From contig JASEGR010000007.1 in the NCBI GenBank assembly GCA_030017955.1, positions 1 to 60,051 of the forward strand: a DNA stretch of 60,051 bases. The letters are read 5' to 3'. Below, piece by piece: positions 27,398 to 34,448 of the stretch. Origin of the DNA: Candidatus Eisenbacteria bacterium. GTDB taxonomy: Bacteria > Eisenbacteria > RBG-16-71-46 > JASEGR01. Position 1 is the stretch's first letter. Every line of letters begins with the position of its first letter. The notes beneath the pieces were generated by a model, which was not told the origin of the DNA, made no database searches, and worked only from the letters and a program-made list of their open reading frames with translations. The position numbers were made by a program, and so were the translations under genes.

Positions 27398-27580
27398 ATT
27401 GAAGAATGCTTGATGGGCAGGTAGTCCTGCTGCAGTGTTCCGGAGAGGATATCTCCGATGCGCGCGAGAAAGGTCCTTTGGGGCGGGAGGACAAGAAGAG
27501 CCGGATCTGAGTCGAGCTTTTCTCTCTCCGCAAATCTCTGTCAGAAAGTAAGCCGTGGGCAAATGAGCTCACGGTTTTTT
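27398..27580 (+). ncRNA. Structured leader or small RNA, no family recognised
   Basis: The roughly 180-nt transcript would contain hairpins GCAGG-tagt-CCTGC, CGGAGA-ggata-TCTCCG and GTCCT…AGGAC before a terminator. It could be a riboswitch-like leader of the gene at 27814 or a separate sRNA. I could not match it to a known riboswitch, 6S, SRP or tmRNA pattern. Confidence 0.5.
27551..27580 (+). terminator. Rho-independent terminator or attenuator
   Basis: A 10-bp stem (AGCCGTGGGC with GCTCACGGTT, two G-U pairs), 6-nt loop and a run of six T. It lies between the strong promoter and the gene it should serve. Confidence 0.75.
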
Positions 27581-27813
27581 GTTTCCTGAGGAAATCCAGA
27601 TCATGAAAGTGCGCTTCGCGCCGGGTTCCGAAAAAGAAGGGCGCTGACAGATTCCAGGAGTATCAGAACAACTGGATGGGAGTACATCCAGATGATGCGG
27701 TTCGGCCGCTCCGGTTGGCGGTGACGAGGTACAAGGATGATGAGCATAGACGCTAAGAGCAAGGCACAACTCAAACGGAAGATAGATTCACACAAACACA
27801 AGGAGGTGTAATC

Positions 27814-28182
27814 ATGTCTAGATCAGCAGGAGAATCGGGCATTAGGGCGGCTGTGATGCTGTTGTTTTCTGTTTTTGTCCTGGCTGGTCTGAATATGACG
27901 CAGGCATACGGTCAGCCGCTTGACTCGCCGCTTTACAATCATACAAAGACCGAGGTTGTTGAGTCCATGAATGGTCCCTCTGAAGATGGTCCGGTTAGCC
28001 CTAGCCCTATGGGTACGTATTTACCAAGTTCTTGTTATACTGGTGCTTGTGGCCATCTTACCGATCGAACATGCATTTGCCCGGTGGACGCACCAGTAAT
28101 GTCTCCTCCTGGGGAGACTGTGTTTATCCTTATACTCACTGGCGGGGCATGCTGGGCCATCATCAGAAAAAAACACTCCTGA
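27814..28182 (+). CDS. Small secreted protein with C-terminal sorting anchor (putative exosortase substrate)
   Basis: 122 aa of no family I know. Residues 11-33 form a signal peptide (AAVMLLFSVFVLAGL… ending AYG). The mature part is short, Pro/Ser-rich, and has four Cys in 16 residues (74-89). The C-terminal end is tripartite: a PPGET motif (98-102), a hydrophobic helix (103-117) and a basic tail RKKHS, the layout of proteins processed by exosortases. It differs from the known PEP-CTERM and IPTLxxWG motifs. A strong AAGGAGGTG site lies 6 nt before the ATG. Downstream genes include an exosortase, so I infer it is the dedicated substrate. Confidence 0.6.
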   Translation: MSRSAGESGIRAAVMLLFSVFVLAGLNMTQAYGQPLDSPLYNHTKTEVVESMNGPSEDGPVSPSPMGTYLPSSCYTGACGHLTDRTCICPVDAPVMSPPGETVFILILTGGACWAIIRKKHS

Positions 28183-28204
28183 ATTCAGCTAACACGGGGT
28201 CGAC

Positions 28205-28239
28205 TCAACCAAGGTTGAGATGGGACACGTCAGTGTCCC
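28205..28239 (+). other. Two adjacent hairpins after the small secreted protein gene
   Basis: TCAACC-AA-GGTTGA and GGGACAC-GTCA-GTGTCCC, both perfect. No T-run follows, so these may act in mRNA processing or partial termination before the large membrane genes rather than as a terminator. Confidence 0.5.
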
Positions 28240-28340
28240 AGTCTGATGTTATTGTGCTCATTGGCACTCGGCTGTTAGGGCACATCTATGTGTGATGTTG
28301 ATAGGGGTGCCGCAGATCTTGTTGAGATGCCTTTGAGTCT

Positions 28341-30743
28341 ATGACAGACAAGAGTAGGTCTTTTCCCCCCCATGATGATTTAGCGGTATGCGTAGGAGCA
28401 ACGCTGCTTTGCTACGTTACCCAGTCCCTAGCCAACAGCTGGGGGATTCGCACGAGCGGGCTAAATAACCTGCATATTTTTGTTCTCTCCATAGTTTTCC
28501 TGGCTCTTTACTTTGACCGAAGGATACCTTTGTGGAGTACGCGAAGATTGGCAGGTCTTGCGCTCGCTGCGCTCACTCTAGGCATTGAACTTCGCTGGAA
28601 CGCCCCTGAAAGATTGGTGCTGCTGCCTGTTTTTGTAGTTGCAGCCGGTCTGGTCAGCACAGCAAAACAGGATAAGAATCGGGAGACTGTGTTTATCGTT
28701 CTTTCACTCACCTGTCTCTGCTATTTCCTAATATTTCTGCTGCTCCGGCATCCTTTGGTGAACCAGATTGTCACCAAATCCTGTCTGGATTTCTCCTTTG
28801 AGCTTAGCCGGCTCTTCGCAAAAGAGGTCAGACTTGGGCCCACTTGTCTCGGGCTTTCGACGACACTTTTTTTCCTGTCGTTTTCCTTGATTGCCTTGTT
28901 GTTTACTAGCGGTATGCGCCGCCGTGGCCTGCTTGCTATCTTCGGAGTGGTTGCCACGATACAGATGTTGGCCCTGTGCTTGCGCACCCCTGCGATCTAT
29001 CCGATCTTGTACGGCGTCACATTCGCGATAGTACTGAGCAAAGTCACTGTTGGCCGCCCTCCGCCATCTACGGCCTCGGTTCCCCTTTTGCGAATTGTAC
29101 CCGTCTTCGTGATAACTGTCTTCTTAGTGATTTTGGGATCCGGCGGCGCGCTGCGCACTCATTCGGGCCAGCCGCGCCCCGGCCGCGTTGTAGTTTATGC
29201 CGATGGAGTGCTCCAATGGAAAGACCGCGGCGGGACAACAGAAGGAGAGAAAGAGAAAGCGGCAAGAGACTTTCCTGCTTTTGGAGGGCTAAGCCACTAT
29301 CTGAAACACCTCGGCTATTCGTTTGAGCTTTGCAGTTCTCCGATTCTGCCCTCACAGCTTGATTCAACTCGTATATTCATGGTGATCAACCCGACGCGTA
29401 TGCTGACGCAGGCTGAGCGTGAGGCAATTTGGAAATTTGTCCGTTCAGGCGGTTCCCTGCTTGTGCTTGGAGACCACACAGACATATTCGGCATTCAAAA
29501 GCCACTCAACTTTCTGTTGGAACCTATTGGAATAGCATTTAACTTTGATACGGCGTATCCCCTTGGTCCAAGGATGTCCTGGCAAGGGGCACTTAACTCA
29601 TGGCCGGTCGGATTTGCGCGAGTTGCGGAGGACAAAGATACGAGAATCGACGTTGGAGCTTCCCTGTCCGTCCCAAGGCGCGCCATACCGGTTTTCATAG
29701 GACGTCATTCGTTCTCAGATAGAGGTGACCGACTTAACCAAACCCATGCCTACCTAGGCAACAAACAGCTTGATCCGGGTGAGCAAACGTGTGACCTGGT
29801 GCTGGTTGCACTTGCATTTTCAGGTCATGGGAAGGTTCTCGTTTTTGGAGACACCACACCTTTTCAAACTGCTGTGCTGACGCAAAGTTACGGCTTTGTT
29901 GCCAACGTATTTAACTATCTCAGTGCCCCAGATGGCGTGCCTGACATGGCCCGGTATCCAATCATCCCGGCAATTATCCTCGTCCTGGTCTTTCTATTAC
30001 CAGTCATCGTGAAACTTAAACCCAGCATGCTGGCTGTCCTACTGTTTTCTCTGGCTGCGGGAGCGGCAGCCTTTGTAGCTACTCCGGGCACGCAAGCACC
30101 TGATTCTGTATCTCTTCCATCGCCTCTCGCCTCTTTTGATATGACCCACGGGGCCAACTATGGCCCTTTTGGAGAGGACGATGGACTGGATGAGTTTTTC
30201 GGCTGGCTTTACGAAAAAGGACTGCCTCCGATTCTATCCAACCGGCAACTTGCTGAACAAATGAAGAGCTCTCATGTTGTATTTATGATAGCGCCCGAAT
30301 TGCCAGTTTTAAAAGCTGAGGTCAGGTCGATGCGAACTTTTATTAGGGAAGGCGGATTAGTTGTTATGAGTGCGGGGGCTGACCATGGATATAGTGCCCA
30401 AAGAGCCCTTCTTGAGTTTCAGTATCGAATCGAGGAACGGCCATTAGGCAATGCCCCGGATGCCAAGGCTGTATGGACGTCAGGACCGGTGACCTTTTCT
30501 TCTGCCTGGCCGGTTTACTCCATTGGAGGAGAAGATAAGGTGCTCTGCACAGCCTGGGGATATCCCGTGATAAGGTATCGGCCAATTGGCCAAGGCGGAC
30601 TGCTTGTAATTGGAGACGCGGGGTTTTTTTTCAATAAGAACCTAGAGACCTCGGCCGTCCCGGATTTGCATAGAAACAAAGGCGAGATGTTAGAGTTTAT
30701 TCAGGAACTCTTGGACCGCCGCCCTAAACTTGAGGACAAATAA
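28341..30743 (+). CDS. Giant membrane protein: exosortase-like core plus two DUF4350/GATase-like domains (paralogue 1)
   Basis: 800 aa. Residues 1-265 are a bundle of about eight membrane helices. Within it PTCLGLS (167-173) aligns with the PECTGV Cys motif of the exosortase at 33302, and R215 lies 46 residues later, near the catalytic Arg spacing; no His is found at the expected place. Residues about 280-510 form a Rossmann-like DUF4350/GATase-type domain (INPTRMLTQAEREAIWKFVRSGG, then DHTDIFG). A membrane hairpin (about 540-580) and a second such domain (about 600-790, FMIAPELPVLKAEVRS) follow. The stop directly precedes the next ATG. Function unknown; I infer a pseudo-exosortase partner. 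The exosortase assignment rests on hand alignment. Confidence 0.55.
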   Translation: MTDKSRSFPPHDDLAVCVGATLLCYVTQSLANSWGIRTSGLNNLHIFVLSIVFLALYFDRRIPLWSTRRLAGLALAALTLGIELRWNAPERLVLLPVFVVAAGLVSTAKQDKNRETVFIVLSLTCLCYFLIFLLLRHPLVNQIVTKSCLDFSFELSRLFAKEVRLGPTCLGLSTTLFFLSFSLIALLFTSGMRRRGLLAIFGVVATIQMLALCLRTPAIYPILYGVTFAIVLSKVTVGRPPPSTASVPLLRIVPVFVITVFLVILGSGGALRTHSGQPRPGRVVVYADGVLQWKDRGGTTEGEKEKAARDFPAFGGLSHYLKHLGYSFELCSSPILPSQLDSTRIFMVINPTRMLTQAEREAIWKFVRSGGSLLVLGDHTDIFGIQKPLNFLLEPIGIAFNFDTAYPLGPRMSWQGALNSWPVGFARVAEDKDTRIDVGASLSVPRRAIPVFIGRHSFSDRGDRLNQTHAYLGNKQLDPGEQTCDLVLVALAFSGHGKVLVFGDTTPFQTAVLTQSYGFVANVFNYLSAPDGVPDMARYPIIPAIILVLVFLLPVIVKLKPSMLAVLLFSLAAGAAAFVATPGTQAPDSVSLPSPLASFDMTHGANYGPFGEDDGLDEFFGWLYEKGLPPILSNRQLAEQMKSSHVVFMIAPELPVLKAEVRSMRTFIREGGLVVMSAGADHGYSAQRALLEFQYRIEERPLGNAPDAKAVWTSGPVTFSSAWPVYSIGGEDKVLCTAWGYPVIRYRPIGQGGLLVIGDAGFFFNKNLETSAVPDLHRNKGEMLEFIQELLDRRPKLEDK

Positions 30744-33233
30744 ATGACACGTCTGCTATGGCTTCAGGCTGCTCTGATTGCAACCGCAGGAATGTACACC
30801 GCTTGGGGAACATGGGCTGGCGACTCCGGATTCTCCCTTGCCCTGGCAGCGGCAGTTGTCCTGCCGCTGCTGGTATTTCGTTCCGTTGTAACCGTAAGGA
30901 TAGCTCCATGGGTTTACTGCGCGACCGGCGTAATAGCACTCGTCGGTCTCTTTGTTCCACCGTGCCGCCTCCCATCCGTACTGCTGCTGGCGGGGATGAT
31001 TGCTTTTCTGGTTGCGCGCCATGTGCCTCGGGCTGGGGCTGCGGCCCTCGCTTTTTCGCTCACCGGCCTGATGTTACAGGCGCAGAACATTGCGCTATTT
31101 GCCTACGCGAAGTTCGAGGCTCGCTATCATGCATGGCCAACAACCCGTGCTGCCGTCACATACATCCTTCGACTATGTGGTATACATGCAAGTGTTGATA
31201 CGGAGGGGATTTCAATTCAGGGAGCCGAGCGGACATTGCAGGTGGATGTAAACCCTGAGATGTTGGGGCTCAGGTTCTTTCTGGCCTTTATGGTATGTGG
31301 CCTTGTTCTTGTCTTTTTGTTCAGGCGAGAAAGAAGGGGGCAGACCTTTCTATATCTTCTAATAAGCGGGGCAGCATATATGCTGCTGCGTTTTGCATAT
31401 CTGACATATCTCTATCCCGAAACCTCGTCACTCAAGATCTTCTCTCACCCCGGATGGACCTTTGCTACTTTTCTCCCTTTTGTCGTTGCTGTTGCCCGAC
31501 TTGTCGCGCTTGACAATCCCGGCGACAAGTTGGAACTGGGCATGTCGATGGGTAGCATGCGACCCTCTGTCATACCGTGGGCACTAATTGTCCTGGCAAG
31601 CTACTCGTTGGTGACTGCTCTTTTGTTCGTTGACCCGGGTGAAAAGAAAAACGGGCGCATCCTCATTGATGAGGGACACAGCGATTGGGAGTGGACGACC
31701 ACACCAATGGATACGGTTTCATTCGGGCAAGGATCTACTTACAACTACTTCTGTCTGAAACGGCTACTTGAGCACTATTACCAGGTGAACACAACCAGGC
31801 AGGACCTCAACATAGACCTTCTCTCACGCTACGATATCCTCATTGTGAAGACCCCGACTCGCCACTATTCGCGTGACGAAGCCGATGCGATTGAGGCATT
31901 CGTCCGAAACAGTGGGGGGCTCTTTCTTATTTCGGATCACACGGACGTGTTTGGAATGACGACGTTCATCAATCCGATTGCATCACGTTTCGGCCTAGAA
32001 TTCCAGAGGGATGCCACTTTTGACCTTGACTCAGGAAAGTTTTCCATCTTTCAGCCGTGGATGGCATTGCCACACCCAATCATCCGCGACGTAGCTCCTC
32101 TGGTATTCCTGACAACCTGCACAATTGACTCACCACTAAGGAGTCAGGACGTTATTACTGGACGAGGGCTCGGCACAGAGCGGCCGGACTATTCAACAAG
32201 AAATTTCTTAGGGGACAGCGAGAAAAGGCGGCCAATAAAACCTCAATTTGGTGCGTTTCTCCAGTTGGTGGCCGTTCTATTCGGGCGGGGTCGGGTCGTT
32301 GGCTTTACAGATAGTACTGTCTTCTCCAGCTTCTGTCTCTTCATGCCCGGTAAGAGCGAGCTGTTGCTGAACACTATTGGTTGGCTCAACCGTCGCAATG
32401 TCTATTATTGGGTCCAACCCGTTTTGGGAGGCGTTGGCTTGGTGATGATCTTGCTATTGTTTCCTATAATCTGGAGGCGCATAGCCACAATCACGGTTCC
32501 CGGACTTATTCTGGCAGTATCCTTCGGTCTTGCAGGCGGGTGGCTAACCGCCGACGTGGTAGGGGAAATTTCATATTCTCGTGTGCCAGCAAGAATCCCA
32601 TACGCCAAGGTATGCTTCGAAGTGGCACACTCACCATCTGTAAAGTCAGCGTTCTTCGCTCCGCGGCGGCCCGAACCAGACGGCTACACGACCTTTTATG
32701 CATGGGTGCAGCGGCTGGACTTGACTCCGGCGGTTGCCGATGGTCTTACCGCTTGCGCTGGAGCAGACATGGTTGTCATCTTGGAACCAACACGGCCATT
32801 TGGAGAAGCTGATGTTGAATGGCTCATACGTTATCTTCAAGAAGGAGGAAAGGTGCTGCTGCTCGATGACCCGCGGAACCTCTCTTCCACCGCCGAGACC
32901 CTTCTAAAGAGATTCGGACTTCTGACCACACGTCACCCTGCACGCCGGACCAAGCTACAAATGGTTGGCAGTTCAGAGCAGATTTGTGACGTCAATAGTA
33001 GTCGAACAATCACCGGCGGCGATCCGTGGATCGTCACCACGTCAGGAGATACAGTTGCTGCTGCAATATCTGTGGGACGAGGAAAATTGGCGGCCATGAT
33101 TCAGTCTTCCATTTTTACACAAGCACATATGGGGGAGTACACGGCAAACCCGAATGAAAACCAGCTACGAATCAGCCGTCTTGAGTTCTGGTTATTGAAC
33201 AAGATGTTGGAGGCCGGTCCGAGGGACAATTGA
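30744..33233 (+). CDS. Giant membrane protein: exosortase-like core plus two DUF4350/GATase-like domains (paralogue 2)
   Basis: 829 aa, starting immediately after the stop of paralogue 1. The same architecture repeats: helices to about residue 298, a soluble domain (304-560) with TPTRHYSRDEADAIEAFVRNSGG and SDHTDVFG, two membrane helices, and a second soluble domain (about 620-820). In the exosortase-like core the Cys is replaced by Met (PEMLGL, 171-176), while Arg216 and His235 keep the 19-residue spacing of the canonical enzyme. The shared DHTD(I/V)FG motif shows that both large proteins are paralogues. Arginine codons are mainly CGN, unlike the nuo genes. The role is unknown. Confidence 0.55.
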   Translation: MTRLLWLQAALIATAGMYTAWGTWAGDSGFSLALAAAVVLPLLVFRSVVTVRIAPWVYCATGVIALVGLFVPPCRLPSVLLLAGMIAFLVARHVPRAGAAALAFSLTGLMLQAQNIALFAYAKFEARYHAWPTTRAAVTYILRLCGIHASVDTEGISIQGAERTLQVDVNPEMLGLRFFLAFMVCGLVLVFLFRRERRGQTFLYLLISGAAYMLLRFAYLTYLYPETSSLKIFSHPGWTFATFLPFVVAVARLVALDNPGDKLELGMSMGSMRPSVIPWALIVLASYSLVTALLFVDPGEKKNGRILIDEGHSDWEWTTTPMDTVSFGQGSTYNYFCLKRLLEHYYQVNTTRQDLNIDLLSRYDILIVKTPTRHYSRDEADAIEAFVRNSGGLFLISDHTDVFGMTTFINPIASRFGLEFQRDATFDLDSGKFSIFQPWMALPHPIIRDVAPLVFLTTCTIDSPLRSQDVITGRGLGTERPDYSTRNFLGDSEKRRPIKPQFGAFLQLVAVLFGRGRVVGFTDSTVFSSFCLFMPGKSELLLNTIGWLNRRNVYYWVQPVLGGVGLVMILLLFPIIWRRIATITVPGLILAVSFGLAGGWLTADVVGEISYSRVPARIPYAKVCFEVAHSPSVKSAFFAPRRPEPDGYTTFYAWVQRLDLTPAVADGLTACAGADMVVILEPTRPFGEADVEWLIRYLQEGGKVLLLDDPRNLSSTAETLLKRFGLLTTRHPARRTKLQMVGSSEQICDVNSSRTITGGDPWIVTTSGDTVAAAISVGRGKLAAMIQSSIFTQAHMGEYTANPNENQLRISRLEFWLLNKMLEAGPRDN

Positions 33234-33301
33234 GCACAGTTCGGCTTGGGGGTGAACTCCCGGAAGTTGTCTCTAGGGAGGTCTGATAAGAGCCTGGACC
33301 A

Positions 33302-33856
33302 ATGCGAGCCCGATTTTCCAGCAAAGCGAAGCCGAAGAAGAGAAGCACCTTCTTTCCCCAAGTAGTCCGATTCCTCGTAATTTTCGGCCTCACCTGGGGT
33401 GTGCTTCACTCGCTTACTATCATTTTTCCTGGTGCCCTCCAAAGGCTCTGCGTTTTCCATGCTAGGATTACGTCTGTTGTCATATCCATTTTGGGAGGCT
33501 CGTCGGGAAGCCAAGGCACCCTCATCTTTTTCCCGAAATCTGTACCGGTCGTCAATGTCATTCCCGAGTGCACTGGAGTCTTTGCCATGAATGTGCTGGC
33601 AGCCGCTATTGTGGCTTTTCCTGCAACCTTCCTTGCAAAGGGCGTAGGCATCGGTGTGGGCGCTCTACTGATTTTTGTTCTCAATATCATAAGGCTCCTC
33701 GTGATGTTAGTTGTCATCAGATACTTGCCCAGGTACGAAGAGTTACTCCACGATTATCTCTGGCAATTTATCTTCATCGGTTTTATCGTGCTGACTATGA
33801 AAACCTGGACAGATTGGGCGGGAAAGGTTGAAAAAAAGTCTGAGCTTTCTGGGTAG
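33302..33856 (+). CDS. Exosortase/archaeosortase family transpeptidase
   Basis: 184-aa polytopic membrane protein with the complete exosortase catalytic set: Cys90 in VIPECTGVFAMNVLAAAIVAF, Arg131 in LNIIRLLVML and His150 in ELLHDYLWQ. The family cleaves C-terminal tripartite signals at the outer face of the inner membrane and is thought to transfer the protein to a lipid or glycan. The ECTG…FPA and NIIRL segments recall the exosortase H branch, but the usual IPTLxxWG substrates are not seen. Its 3' end overlaps the next gene by 29 nt. The likely substrate is encoded at 27814. Confidence 0.85.
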   Translation: MRARFSSKAKPKKRSTFFPQVVRFLVIFGLTWGVLHSLTIIFPGALQRLCVFHARITSVVISILGGSSGSQGTLIFFPKSVPVVNVIPECTGVFAMNVLAAAIVAFPATFLAKGVGIGVGALLIFVLNIIRLLVMLVVIRYLPRYEELLHDYLWQFIFIGFIVLTMKTWTDWAGKVEKKSELSG

Positions 33857-34448
33857 ATTCTTTGTCGCGGCGATCCCACTGTTCACCCTGTGGCATTTCG
33901 TTTCGTACTATTATCTAGTTCTCATGGCCAAAACCGCAGGCGTTTTCTTTCATATTCTGGGCTACGACAGTTCAATTCTCGAGGTGTCAAGCAAGACTGT
34001 CTTGATATCCCTGGCTCATGGGGGATTGCGGGCGTCTCTTAACCCGTCTATGACTCTCGACAAACTTCCGCTAAATCTCGTCTTCTTCATTGCCCTGGCA
34101 TTTGCCACCGGGCACAGAAAACTGAAGCGGACTGTAAAAGGAATTTCTTACTCTGTTCCCATTTTCTTTGCGCTGCACGTCCTGACCTACGTGTTATTTA
34201 GTCTCCATTCATTCCACAGCGGAGTCCTGGAGGGAAGTCTCCACCGGGAGACGATTCCACCCTATGTCCTCTTCCCCACCTTGTTTCTGCAAGGTCTGGC
34301 TCCCGTCCTGCCATTCCTGCTCTGGTTTCTTCTGGTGCCGGGAGGTCCCTTGTACGATATGAGGGAGCGGAGACTCAAGATTGCGGCAAGAGATATCGCA
34401 AAGGGGGATAGAAAGAGGTTCAAGAAGACATCATCTCAGAAGAATTAG
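33828..34448 (+). CDS. Exosortase-associated membrane protein
   Basis: 206 aa with about five or six membrane helices and a strongly basic C-terminal tail (KIAARDIAKGDRKRFKKTSSQKN). The segment NPSMTLDKLPLN sits where the active-site motif would be in an exosortase-like fold, but no Cys/Arg pair is present. Its position directly after the exosortase resembles the membrane partner found beside exosortase H. The start is TTG at 33828 with GGGAAAGG just before it, inside the exosortase gene. It overlaps the convergent beta-propeller gene by 18 nt. Confidence 0.6.
   Translation: MKKSLSFLGRFFVAAIPLFTLWHFVSYYYLVLMAKTAGVFFHILGYDSSILEVSSKTVLISLAHGGLRASLNPSMTLDKLPLNLVFFIALAFATGHRKLKRTVKGISYSVPIFFALHVLTYVLFSLHSFHSGVLEGSLHRETIPPYVLFPTLFLQGLAPVLPFLLWFLLVPGGPLYDMRERRLKIAARDIAKGDRKRFKKTSSQKN

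Noticed and set aside
27398-27580. Known riboswitch, 6S, SRP RNA or tmRNA in the leader
   Set aside because: I found no c-di-GMP, cobalamin or other consensus blocks, no GGAAGSAGC SRP loop and no closing 6S stem. Only an unclassified leader can be claimed.
27603-27647. A 14-codon leader peptide (MKVRFAPGSEKEGR)
   Set aside because: The start has only a weak GAGGAAA site and nothing links it to the terminator, which precedes it.
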